Positions 1-11,294 of a stretch of DNA of 36,691 nucleotides are shown here, piece by piece (the first letter of the stretch is position 1; each line of letters begins with the position of its first letter). A program made the translations under genes and the position numbers. Under the pieces are notes generated by a model. The model ran no database searches. It was not told where the DNA came from and saw only the letters and a list, made by a program, of their open reading frames with translations. Source of the stretch: Ichthyophonus hoferi (taxonomy: Eukaryota; Opisthokonta; Ichthyosporea; Ichthyophonida; Ichthyophonidae); NCBI GenBank assembly GCA_002751075.1, contig NAOQ01000461.1:1164-37854 (forward strand). Reading direction: 5' to 3'.

Positions 1-1247
1 CAAGTGTTCTGGGTTTACTTTCTTTCTATCTAAGCCTTCAATTGCTTATTAGGAAAACAAAGGATGTTGTCCTTAAGATACAGTGCCCATTTGGTAAGGT
101 TCCAACATTATATTAAAAAATGTTTTTAAACAACTCTATTAATAGTCACTTGCCGCTGATCCAATAGTTTTATTCCGATTAATCCACAATGTATATAATT
201 ATTAACCAAACATAAAGAGGTTAGTAACTAATTACTTCACACAAATATGCAATTAATTAACCTCTTACTTATAACAAGTGTCTAGTCCTCTAAATCGCAG
301 CCTATCCCATATTAACAAAACTAAGTCATACTGTGATACCCCAAAACAGAACTAAGTGCTAATTAGTGATATTTGACACATTACATATTGATAAATCAAT
401 TTTTTCATTAGAAAATGGTCTTCAATTAACTGATATAATATTGTTTATTTCATTTCATTATCTGCTTGTTATTAGAACTTTATCTAAAATCTCTTATTAA
501 TTTGCAGTTAATGAGCTTGAAACTTATGTATCAGTGAATTAATTTAGCCAATTAGGAACATTAATAATTAACTGACACTAACATTAGACTGATTATTGCA
601 TGATCTGCTTGTTTTCAAGACTTCAGCCAAATGATGTGTTCATTTGGAATAAATGGTCTTGTAATAATATATAACACTAAATTATTAGAAATAGGATTAG
701 TATATGTTGTACCAAGTTCATAAAGGAATAATCTGTAAAACAGATACTGAATGCTTTGGTCCAAAAAAACCTTCTTTTATTATTCAAGTAATAACCCTAA
801 CTAGCAAAAATGACTTTATCGCCTCCAATTTAAGCAGCTGAACTCCCATGGCATGGTTGGTACTGTGTGGGAACCATGTAGATATACCACATGGTGCAAT
901 GTTTTAATATTTTTAATATAGATATAAATAATATAATATAATAAATATGCTTATAATACAATATAAAGTAATATAATGAATTTAAGGTGTAACATAATAT
1001 AATATATAGTGTGATCAATGTTAAGGGGAAGTCTACCTGAAAATAACAGATACTGTAAACCTTTTAAATTTTTAGATAATATGATAGAATGTTATATATG
1101 TATTTGATTTAAGTGTTGTTGAATTCAAAACTATGTTGGTTTCTTAATGTCATCCTGCATAAGAACCATACGTATTTATTAGTTGATCCAAACATACAAA
1201 TACTCACCAATATTGTGTATGAACAATTTACTTAATTGAGTGTTTCT

Positions 1248-1450
1248 AATATGCTCCAAAATCTGACACATTTAAACTAAGCTGATGTATAACTTAACTA
1301 TTTAGAAAAATTTATACACCACCTTTATAATTAAAACTGCATGTGCAAAGCCAGTCTGGGCCTAGCTTATATACTTTATTTGAGTAATCAAGATGTAAAA
1401 CACTATGATTGTAGATGGGTACTTTGTAAGTATTCTCTAATGGTCTGACT
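1248..1450. repeat. Dispersed repeat B, copy 1
   Basis: This segment matches 35127-35345 in the same orientation. Shared blocks include the AATATGCTC start, the ACACCAC block and CTGGGCC(T/C)AGCTTATATACTT. On the minus strand both copies read VYKLGP(D/E)WL, part of a 76-residue open frame here (1312-1542). The family is not recognised. The shared peptide hints that the repeat derives from coding sequence, but a two-copy match is thin evidence. Confidence 0.55.
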
Positions 1451-2999
1451 GTACCAAGCTTGACTTGTCGGCCTTCTAGTAAATGATCTGAATGGTTAAT
1501 TTTTAGCACTTGAGAATTAGAAAACATAATATAAAGGAACAATAAGACAAGCAGAATAAATTCCAGAATTTTTTAAAGTTATACTGACAATTGAAAACAG
1601 TAACGTTATTATTGCTTTGAAAATTTATATACACCTAATTGTAAAACACCAATAGATATATGTGTATAGTACTGTAATATATTGGAAATTCAATAGGTAT
1701 ATGCTAAGCACGCCGATTTGTGATTAGTCTTCTATATATAGAAGCTATTCATTGGTTCAGCAATATTTAATCGCTTAATCAAAGACCAATAAGTGTAGTT
1801 TGGACAACCATAACCGAGTGCACAAATGCGATAACAATAATAATAAAATTATATCTAAGCATAATGACGTGCTTGGTTCTAATATAAATTATAATAAATT
1901 ATAAAGTTTAAAAGAATCTAATGTACTCTAGTGGATGTGGATTTAGAATGTAATAGAGGATAATCTATCATTTGGGGTTTTCGCTCATTGGCCAGACCAA
2001 TCACAAATATAAATTGGGTTTTTAGAGGCAATAAAATATTAAAGCAAACTTAAATAAACAGTTGAATTGCGTGACTTGTAAAGTTGGTGTAAACATTTGG
2101 CTGTTTTTTTTTTTCGTTTATGTAAAATGCAAAATAAACATAGATATTATTTATTGAAGAAATAAACTTTAGTAATCTATTGACTACAGAGGAATGAGCA
2201 ATAGAAGTTTGCTAAAGAATGTAAAATGACACCAAAAAAAAATGCAATTGAAATAAACCGCCGCCTTTAAGATGGTTGCGTAATTTGTTAGACATCTTAC
2301 CCTATTTCTACTAAAAGTTTAATGATTGGATAAAAGTGGATTGGATTAAAAACTAATAGCCATATAAGGCTAGAAGTAGTACTATTCCCAGCCAAGTAGG
2401 GACAAGAATCAAAAAGATGTGCTCAGAGTGGATATTATGTAGAAAAATAACTAAGATGCTATATTGTCAGCATTTTTTTAGCCAGGGGATAATAAATTGT
2501 TGTGGTGTAGGGTTTAGCCTGCGTTACATGTATTTTTTTTAAAAATGAATAAAAGGTGAAGTTCACAAGATCCATATACGGTAAATGATGAGGTGAGGAC
2601 CACTAGGGAATAAGCCATACCGTATTTTTATTTTATTTTTTTTGCTAATGAGCCACCAATAAATATCAGGGTCTGGACCCGAAATGAGCTTATTGTCCAC
2701 CATACACTAAGAGGTAATTGGCTATTTAAAGTAAGGTAAATTTTGTATTAAAACTAAATAACAAATAAATATTACAAAATAGTATAAACTAATATATGCA
2801 ATAATGTATTATACAATAAAGTATTGTGTATAAAGGGAGTATTCAATGGTTTAAAATAATAATAAGTAATCCAGTGGGTCTTCATATGGTAGATTGACTC
2901 ATATAGACCAATTAGCCTGGACTAATAAAACCAAATCGAGTCGATTTTTCACATAATTAATTATTAATTATCATATAAATCTATATACCAGTAATGTGA

Positions 3000-3310
3000 A
3001 TTGTAATATCATATTTTTAAAATAATGTAGCATAACAGCATATATAATATAATATAATCTAAAATAATATAGAATAGTATAATATAATATGATATAAAAT
3101 GATAGAGTATAGTCTAATAGAATACAAGATAATATAATATATAGTATAGTATAGTATAGTATAATAAAAAATAATATAATATAGTATAGTATAATATAGT
3201 ATATTATAGTATATTATAGTATGAATATAATACTAGATATAATATATATTGCAATATAATATAATAAGGACCATATACTATACTATACTATATACTATAT
3301 AGTAATATAT
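3000..3310. repeat. TA/TAGTA low-complexity tract
   Basis: Runs of TATAG, TATAA and TAGTA pentamers on one side and TATAC/TACTA on the other make a long, imperfectly self-complementary AT-rich tract. Similar tracts recur throughout the window (for example around 5460-5640, 17430-17470, 30120-30180). Confidence 0.7.
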
Positions 3311-3589
3311 TCCCACTTTATTCACACACACCACATATGCCCATATATGCTGATATATACGCCATTGTAAATAAACACCTTCATACTACACTACATTACG
3401 CCAAATGTACATGCACACATACTTGTATACATGCAAAAGTACACACATATAGGAATGAGGGTGGATTAATACCCTGCTCTAGCAACCAAGTGCAATAGGT
3501 TCTACTATTGGTCCTTTATTGAAAGTAAAATTAACATTTGTAATAACAAATATGCGTTGCTGCTGCCTAAAGGTATTTAATGTTATGTT

Positions 3590-3770
3590 AATAATAACAG
3601 TAATATATGTATGTTATATTATATTTAATAATTTATGACAATAGATATTATTAAGAATAGTAATAATACTGATAATAATAATAATAATAATAACAGTAAT
3701 AATAATACTGATAATGCTAGTAGTAATAAGAATAATAATATGATTTATAATAATAATAATATATCCGCGC
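3590..3770. repeat. AAT/TAA microsatellite
   Basis: Interrupted AAT/TAA trinucleotide repeats, best between 3670 and 3695. The same motif or its complement recurs at 8545-8600, 22507-22540, 24200-25090 and 30530-30573. Confidence 0.75.
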
Positions 3771-4356
3771 TATTCTATTGGATAATGCTAGATACAGCCC
3801 TCTAATGTATGGTTCACATACAGCTGTTCCAGGATTAATATATATTTAAAAAAAAATATGCATATATATAGCATAATATTTTGGCTGTGCATACGAACAT
3901 ATATAGGCATTTACACACAGGACTTTATTGGTATTGTATGTTTCATGACGTATTGGTATCCAACCGTAAATTATAATGGAGTGTGCTATAGCATACTTTA
4001 CCTAATTTGGACGAATCTTTTGCCATATTAGCCTAATGACAACACTTATAATAATTAATTAATCCTTCATTTAACTACTCTAAGCTGTTACTATTGGTAA
4101 TTTTGATGATGCTTAGGAGGCCTTCATTAACGCATGCCATATGAGTTCTAGTATTTTGTTATTTGGAGTGAAAATTTATGAAGTTATTTGGCTATTGTGA
4201 GCTGAAAAAGGAAAATTTTAGAACACAGGCCTACAATTATTGGCTAAGAACAAATTGATCCTTATATGGTTATGAGTGATTTTAGACAATTATTACTAGC
4301 TAAGAGCTACTCTATAAGATAATCTTATTAATTGTCTTTAATTAATTGCCTTAAAT

Positions 4357-7300
4357 ATGTTAATTAATGATCCCGGGCGTCAGAATGATGAAGGCAGTAA
4401 GACAAATCGAGAGATTGATCAAGAGTTAAAGGTAAAGAAAGCGCAACTAGCACAGGTGGGTATAGTATGTGTGATTAGATTAGATTAGATTAGGAGGTTT
4501 TTGGATTACATATAGGGTATATTATAGATGTACTGTATATATAGCTCACATAATAATACTAGACAATACTGCATATTACCAAGGAGAAATGATTACGAAC
4601 ATAGAAATATCTATAGTAAGCCATGGATTACTTATTTAGAATTAATTATGCCGTAATAGGATTAACTATAACGTGAGATAGAGGAGATAAGTAAGCCAGT
4701 AGGCGTCACACTATATTTTATCAGACCAATAACTGCATATTAGCTATAGAGGTACCAATAATATCATAGTTATCGCTGATAGATCCAATCCCTTCATAGG
4801 AAGTTAAACTCTTGTTGCTAGGGGCAGGGGAGAGTGGGAAGTCGACAGTGTTGAAGCAGATGAAAGTCATACATAGGTGGGTATGAGAGTATATACGTCA
4901 TAATAATGTTACAATACTGCCGTATATGTAGTAGTGTCTACACATACACTATACACTATTAGGGTGGTACATATTATTAGTTGATGGGTCAGGTTATGCA
5001 GCCTAAGCCGGCCCAGTATTACCTATTTAGGATTAATTATAACGTAATGGATTCAATATCTAGAACTAATTACTAAGGTAGTGATGTGGTTTATATTAGT
5101 AATGGAAATACTAACTATATTATATACATAATATATTTTATTATACTATCTATTATATAGCAATGGGTTCAGTGTAGAGGATACAAGGAGTTATATACCT
5201 GCAGTATACCATGTATCATATATTATGCTATACTAGTACTAACTGTACCATATACATACTATACTCTACTATATCATCTACTATATAGCAATGGGTTCAG
5301 TGTAGAGGATAGAAGCAGGTATATACCTGCAATATACTCTCACGTCATGTCTTCTATCCAAGTGATTTTATTGGCTATGGATCAGTTGCATATACTACTA
5401 GAGGACGAAAGGTATTGGTAATTATTTATAGACTGCATGATATATGTGGATGTGATGCTATATATAATGTATAATAGTATACTAATAATATAATAATATA
5501 TACAAATAATATAATATAACAGTATAATAATATCTACTAATAATATAATATAATAATATATACTAATAATATAATACGATAATATATAATAATATAAGAA
5601 TGCAATAATATAACTATAAGAATATAACTCTAATAATATATATCAACATATTCCCCCATTATTATTGCTGTAACTGTTATAAACCTTCATTGTTTTTGGT
5701 AAATCCATTTTATATAAGCGAATCATTACAGCAATCAACAATGGTATGACGTCATAAAAGACCTTCCAGTCCGGCCTACTTGGAGTGACAGTGTATGTAT
5801 TACGTTATGTAGTATAATGATTACTATATTTGTTATAATATATATACCTTATCTATTATAATGTGTACTCTATGTAGCACAATATATTCCTTATATAGTA
5901 TAGTGTATACTACACAAGGTATACTATATATATAAAACAAGAGATTAAAACCCATTTTTGATATTTTATCCAATTACTTGTTAGCATTATAACCACCGAC
6001 CTATACTATACTCCCGTTATAGATCTATCAAGCTATTACTCACCTCTGGTTGGATAAAGGGGTACAAAGATGTTTTACAAGGGCCAATGAATATCAGCTA
6101 AATGATAACGCCGATTAGTAGGTTATCCCATTATATCGTAGTGTTATATTGTATTATCCTATTAATATTATAGCGTTACATTGTGTTATCCTATCATATC
6201 ACAACGTTATATTGTATTATCCTATCACATCGTAGCTTTATATTGTATTATACTCTTATACTATCATATCATAATGTTATATAATACTATCTTACCATAT
6301 CATAGCTTTATAGTATATTATCATTTCATATCATGGCATTATATTGTATTTCCCATTCATATCATAGAGTTTATTGTATTATTCTATCGTCATAGCATTA
6401 TATTATATTATATGATATTATATTATTAATTTTAATTCTAACCAATTAGAGCCCTTCTCTGCTAGTCGCATACTCTAATATGGTTCATCGTAGATTCATG
6501 TCCATCCTTTTATTGGGCTATTATCATATATGCTTCCCTTTTCTTTATATAGTTGTCTGGATATCACATTTTTATTGTATGTTCTATATATGGCTGCCTA
6601 TAGGAATTTGTTTAAAGTGTTCTAATTGAGTAATATCCGAGAACACCTAAAAAATAGCCAATAATATATTATATACCCTATATACTATATATATTTACAT
6701 CTACCAATTGCAGCTTCTTCAACCACCTAGACACCATAGCAGCGTCCACCTATATTCCTTCAGATCAAGATATAATTAGATTACGAGTACAAACTACAGG
6801 GATTCTAGAGTCGAAATTCCACGTAGGACATATGATATTCCAGTATGTATAGTATATTGTAGAGTATAGTATATAGTATATAGTATATCATATTTAGTGT
6901 ATAGTAAATAGTATAGTATATAATATATAGTATACAGGGTATATGATATCCCAGTATATATATGGTTATATACTTTATACTGTTGCAAATATGCACCTTA
7001 TCTACCCAATATTATCACATGTTATTAATTAATTTAAATATAAATTATTTACACATACCTTATATACCAATGTCATAACCATATATGGTTATATTGCTAA
7101 TCTATCACATCACAGTATATTATAGCCTTGTATGGCTATAATATGACCATATATGATTATATTTATAACTTAGCATATCAAACTATACTATAGCTATATT
7201 ATTACCATATATGATTATATTTATAACCTATCATATTACAGTATGTTTGATGTGGGAGGCCAACGGTCAGAGCGACGGAAATGGTTGGTTTGTTTTGGTG

Positions 7301-8934
7301 GTAAGTGTTTGTATTGGATAGCTTAAATTGATTGAAATTTTAAATATTTAACGAGTAGATTTGATAGACTTGAGATTATATTTTTGTATGTTTCATTGAA
7401 CAATCACTCTATTTAGTTGGGTCCATAGGAATGCATTATCCCTCCACTATTGGTAATTCATTATATTACCGAAACGTTTTTAAAAAAAATTTACATTTAT
7501 ACATTATATTTTTTATATATAACGTATTAGTATAATTGGTCTATAGGATTGTAATGTATGTAGGTAAACTGTGAGCCATCCTCAATTGGGAAATCATATA
7601 CCAAGGTACTGGTATGCATTATGAAATACACCTAGGTTTACAAGAAACGACAGTATAATATCCTCTGACTATGTCCTCCTATTCTTAATTGCAATATAGG
7701 CAGACGATATAGCATGTATGTGATATGCTATGACACTAACATTCATATAGTGCTATGCTATGCTAACCTGTAGTCTGGTTACCAATCAGATGTGACCGCA
7801 GTCATCTTTCTAGTGGCTATTAGTTCCTATGACCAATCATTGAGGGAGGATAGTTCAATGGTAGGATATGATTGATTATAGAAGTTATAATATTGTGTGT
7901 AGAAATATAAATATACCATTATGTTGTTATACCATTATACTATTATATTACGATTATTATACTATTTTACTGCTACCTTACTACACCATTATACTATCAT
8001 ACTATTATACTAACATGCTGTTATACTATTATACTATTATATTTCTATCCCCTATCCCCCTTTATTTATCCATACAGAATCGTTTACAAGAAGCATTAGA
8101 ATTATTTAATACTGTGTGGACCAATCGATATCTACAATCAGTCTCGATTATTCTGCTACTCAATAAAATTGATTTGTTAAAAGATAAATTGGGAAGGTCG
8201 GAGTTGAAACAATGCTTTCCCGATTATACAGGTATATAGTTATATGTAGTTGTCTTCATGTCTGGTTGCATGTGTTTATTTCTACCTTTCTAGATGTTTA
8301 TCTCTTGACTCCTACATATATTTCTCTCTCCATCTCTCTGTTCCTTTCTTTCTCTCCTTCTCTTCTTATTTCCTAGTCTATTTATGTCTCTGTACTTATA
8401 CTTGCAATATCTGACTTTCCATTAATCAGGAGGGTCCTCCTATGCCGAAGTCACTAAATTCATAGAAGGCAAATTTATGAAAGTAGCTGCCAATACAACA
8501 GGTAGGTTATAATTAACTTTAAGTACTGAGTGTTTTGTTTTACTATTATAATTATTATTATTATTATTATTATTGTTATTGTTATTGTTATTGTTATTTA
8601 CTCTAGTTACTACTATGTTTTTTCTACCATTAAACTTGAACTATCATTATTAGATAGTATAGGATATAGTATAGGATTAGGCTATATATATATAAGTATG
8701 TGTGTATGTTGCATTATATCATATTCTATCTAATACAATATCACCCTACAATACATATTATACCCTGCTATATACTCAACTATGTCTTACCCTCTCTCCC
8801 TCTCAGTTCCAGGCGGTAAACAAGTGTACCCTCACTTTATCTGTGCGATAGATACGGAGATAGTAAGAAATGTATTTGATGATATTAAAAATATTATTTT
8901 AAATACAAACCTAAAAAAATATGGATTTGTATAG
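4357..8934 (+). CDS. G protein alpha subunit, Gs class, 11 exons
   Basis: Heterotrimeric G protein alpha subunit, a GTP switch coupling receptors to effectors such as adenylyl cyclase. Exons: 4357-4455, 4800-4876, 5289-5411, 5732-5790, 6060-6117, 6714-6842, 7242-7300, 7790-7860, 8078-8231, 8430-8501, 8807-8934. The phases close to 342 aa. P-loop GAGESGKST is at residues 41-49, switch I Arg163/Thr166 in RLRVQTTG, switch II DVGGQR at 185-190 with Gln189, and NKID at 254-257. REDSSMNRLQEAL and the YPHF block resemble Galpha-s more than Gi or Gq. Oddities: the first Met opens MLIND, after an in-frame stop at 4339, so the usual MGC lipid anchor is absent. The helical domain is about 15 residues shorter than in Gi. 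The TCAT guanine loop reads ICAI (312-315). The exon 4/5 junction is the least certain. Confidence 0.93.
5147..5230 (+). pseudogene. Duplicated decoy copy of Galpha exon 3 start
   Basis: The 3' splice site and first third of exon 3 occur twice. The copy with its acceptor at 5158-5160 is followed by exon-like sequence reading NGFSVED, RSYIPA with small changes. The real exon starts 128 bases downstream at 5289. A 30-base stretch spanning the splice site is identical in both. The copy soon loses its open frame, and a possible donor (GTATAC, 5204) would leave a phase that does not fit the next exon. It is therefore most likely non-productive or a poison exon. Confidence 0.8.
6122..6420. repeat. 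31-bp minisatellite in Galpha intron 5
   Basis: About nine tandem units, each near 31 bases, with consensus close to TTATATTGTATTATCC then TATCATATCATAGC. The array starts within about 5 bases of the intron 5 donor (GTAGG at 6118). Units differ by scattered substitutions and small indels, so it is a moderately old array. Long open frames here are artefacts of the repeat. Confidence 0.8.
7078..7241. repeat. Tandem copies of the intron 6 acceptor region
   Basis: Three units of about 60 bases, each starting ACCATATATG(A/G)TTATAT (near 7078, 7143 and 7205), lie just before exon 7 of the Galpha gene. The last unit ends in the used acceptor ATTACAG at 7241. The first unit carries a matching CATCACAG followed by TAT, an upstream decoy acceptor. 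Confidence 0.7.
8545..8600 (+). repeat. ATT/GTT microsatellite in Galpha intron 10
   Basis: ATT trinucleotides change to GTT-containing units before exon 11. The Ile/Val-rich open frame across it is a repeat artefact. Confidence 0.8.
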
Positions 8935-8951
8935 ACGAGAAGGAAAATAGT

Positions 8952-8957
8952 AATAAA
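8952..8957 (+). promoter_or_regulatory. Poly(A) signal of the Galpha gene
   Basis: A canonical AATAAA lies 17 bases after the TAG stop of exon 11, implying a very short 3' UTR. Confidence 0.6.
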
Positions 8958-9353
8958 GGAATGCTATATATATATTGTCTCTGTTATTCTATGTGTGTAT
9001 ATATATCCATACCATCTTGCATACTAACATATGTACTAACATACATTCATACATATGCCCTTGTGCTTGTGTTTTAACTTATTATTGGACTTGGTGTATA
9101 ATTATCTTATTGGTGCTTATTTCTAACCACTATTTTATGCTGTTTAAAAAATTATATTTAAAATTCAACACTCTAATTAGTTACAGCCTAGATGACAGGT
9201 AATAGAGTGGTATGATTAGTCGGATGGCTTGGATATGGATGTTGTACATATGTAATCCGATACAATGCTTCCTTATTTATTTATTTATTGATATTAGAAG
9301 ATAACATATTCTATTTATTTATCATCTTTTATTGATTAAATAGTATAAATTAT

Positions 9354-9610
9354 TTATTAAACCTACGTAGTAATGGTTCAGATTGAGACGAATTTATGTA
9401 TACCATATTATATTAGGTATACCGTTTGATTTGAATTTAGTGTCGCCACATTACCTGCGTTTAGAATGGTATAAATTATAAATTAACCACTGTGGTTGAG
9501 ACGGGACTTCTAATTTTGTTTATACTATAGTCTGCCACCTGAAATGCGTGATCGTTAGGTTAATGGCTTATAATAAAGACAGACTATTTATCCTGTATTT
9601 TACTGCCTCA
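9354..9610 (+). repeat. Dispersed repeat A, copy 1
   Basis: Matches 25273-25535 over most of its length and 34225-34421 over its right part, all in the same orientation. Diagnostic blocks are AACCTACGTAGTAATG, TTCAGATTGAGA, GGACTTCTA, CTATAGTCTGCCAC and ATGCGTxAT. No tRNA-like head, open frame or clear terminal inverted repeat was seen, so the class is unknown; a short non-autonomous element is likely. Confidence 0.75.
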
Positions 9611-9789
9611 ACTTATGTTAAAATCACAAAAATTAACAATCACATGTGGATTGCAAAACTACCACAATAACGGGATTCACAAAGCCTGGACCAATGATTA
9701 TCATGCACTATGATACTGTACCAATCAAATGATATCCAAAAAAGACTTTCTGAAGGCAGAATTACTGGATTCCTGTAAATATTTACCTA

Positions 9790-10095
9790 AGTTGATAATG
9801 CAATATTATATAATACTGGTAGCATGTATTATTCCAGTATGTTTTAAAACTAGTTGTGATATATACTACTATATTGGGTATATATTAGTATCACATATAG
9901 ATTGTTTTGGTGTTTTTCATATATATATATATATATATATATAGTATTCCAGTATGTGGTAAGATTAAGTGTGATATATATTACTATATTAAGTATACAT
10001 TACTATATTTGGTATATACTAGTGCAACACAATTGTTTTAGTGTGTTTCACATATATAGAGTACTTCAGCATGCGGTAAGATTATTTAGTATTTT
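9790..10095 (+). repeat. Tandem array of repeat E (about 2.5 units)
   Basis: Units of roughly 115 bases start near 9830, 9945 and 10062 (partial). They share TTCCAGTATG, a TATACTACTATATT block, a GTATATACTAGT block and a TGTTTT-GTGT-TTTCACATATATA block. A TATA run at 9918-9943 sits between units. An inverted copy lies at 10860-10975. Confidence 0.75.
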
Positions 10096-10159
10096 GTAAT
10101 TAATTGTGGGTAAACACGATCCTTACGTGTAACCTTATTATTTCATGCATATAAACTAT

Positions 10160-10262
10160 ATTAGGGTATAATTGGTTTATTATATCAGCACACCTAGTTA
10201 TTAGAAGTAACTATCACATAGTACATCAACACTTAGCACATGATTAGTAACCCTCAAACTCG
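10160..10262 (+). repeat. Repeat C, copy 1
   Basis: About 100 bases matching 11814-11920 in the same direction. Shared blocks are TATATCAGCA, ACCTA, GTAACTA/GTAGCTG, TACATCAAC and TAATACTCAAACTC-like sequence. Confidence 0.65.
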
Positions 10263-10859
10263 GGGCGCATCCAACAGGGCTTGACTACTATTAATTGTTT
10301 AGTAGATTGTAGTTAATTAAATACAACTCAACTCAACTAATATCAATCATAAATAAACAAGTTTTTTGGTAAGCCCCTAAAAGATATAATACTATTGACC
10401 TAAACTTTACGTATTCTTTGAAGCATCTAATACACAGACAACTAGTATATTAAGTAATCTATACCAGTACATGTGAATTTTGAAACTACCTCCAGATTAA
10501 CAAATCTTGGCACTGCATCGTTGTTGATTGATTAAGATCAGAATAAGTGGCTTTATTATCCTTTTGACCATCCAGAATCATTTGAGTTAGAATACCTTAA
10601 TATTTCAGCTACGTTTCTAATTAACTGTGTAAACTGCTTTTAAGTATCAGCAACATAGACCATGCCAATGTTCTATAATTAAACTAATTGGATTAATTAC
10701 ACAACAATTTATGAGCTAAAAAAAACCCCCATACCAAACACATTTTGACTCAAGTTGATTTACTATTTATTTAATTCAAGCTTAACCAATAGGTCACTCG
10801 TAAAAAAATTGTTTATCAACAACTAGTTACAAACACTACAATTATTCTTACCATTTACT

Positions 10860-10975
10860 AGAACACTTTATATGTATGTGAAACACACTAGAATAATCTA
10901 TATAACAGTAATATATACCTAATATAGTAGAATATGCCACATATTAGAATACTCTATGTGACATTCACGGCACAG
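10860..10975 (-). repeat. Inverted copy of repeat E
   Basis: Read on the minus strand, this segment reproduces the array at 9790-10095: CATAGAGTATTCTA, ACTATATTAGGTATATA, then CTAGTGTGTTTCACATA. The array and this copy can pair across about 0.8 kb of unrelated sequence. Confidence 0.6.
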
Positions 10976-11081
10976 CCTAGCATTGAAGAAGAAGTTGATG
11001 ATCTAAGAAAGAAGTCCTTATCTATAAATATCAATTGAGATAGATTTATCATGAATCTGATATAAAATAGTATATAGCAGC

Positions 11082-11294
11082 TTAATTTATCTTGCCATGG
11101 TTGGTATCAATAAAAGAAGAATCTTCTAGCTTTGCCATTAATATGAAGTTTTCAGATGAGGCAGAGCTGAGGCTGGTATTTACCAGTGGTGGAGTTACTG
11201 GTTTCTCACAAATTAAAAACTCGTTTTGTAGGCTCTTTTTTGATAAATTCATGGCGTCAGAAGATGCTATCTTTACTTTCTTAGCTTCGGTCAT
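11082..11294 (-). CDS. Possible small protein or orphan exon, 70 aa
   Basis: Low-confidence open frame on the minus strand, starting MTEAKKVKIAS and ending NHGKIN. It is rich in Ser, Lys and Glu, with no membrane segment or motif I recognise. The local base composition (about 40% GC) differs from the AT-rich flanks and resembles that of the real exons here, which is the main argument for coding. The opposite strand is also open (11092-11352), which weakens the case. It could be an isolated exon, an old retrocopy or chance. Confidence 0.22.
   Translation of the reverse strand: MTEAKKVKIASSDAMNLSKKSLQNEFLICEKPVTPPLVNTSLSSASSENFILMAKLEDSSFIDTNHGKIN

Larger units (their letters stand above)
1..4356. 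other. Gene-poor AT-rich spacer
   Basis: I see no convincing exon on either strand. The stretch has copy 1 of repeat B (1248-1450), TA/TAGTA-type simple sequence (about 3000-3310) and an AAT/TAA-rich tract (about 3590-3770). The 5' untranslated region and promoter of the Galpha gene should lie near the right end, but no promoter element could be picked out from the background of TATA-like sequence. Confidence 0.6.

Noticed and set aside
5747-5754. Perfect TGACGTCA (CRE) palindrome
   Set aside because: It lies within coding exon 4 of the Galpha gene (codons for Tyr-Asp-Val-Ile) and is most simply a chance match.
6181-6429. 82-residue Tyr/Ile-rich open frame
   Set aside because: It is a product of the 31-bp minisatellite in Galpha intron 5.
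9729-10099. Two overlapping Ile/Tyr-rich open frames
   Set aside because: They are explained by the repeat E tandem array and its TATA run.
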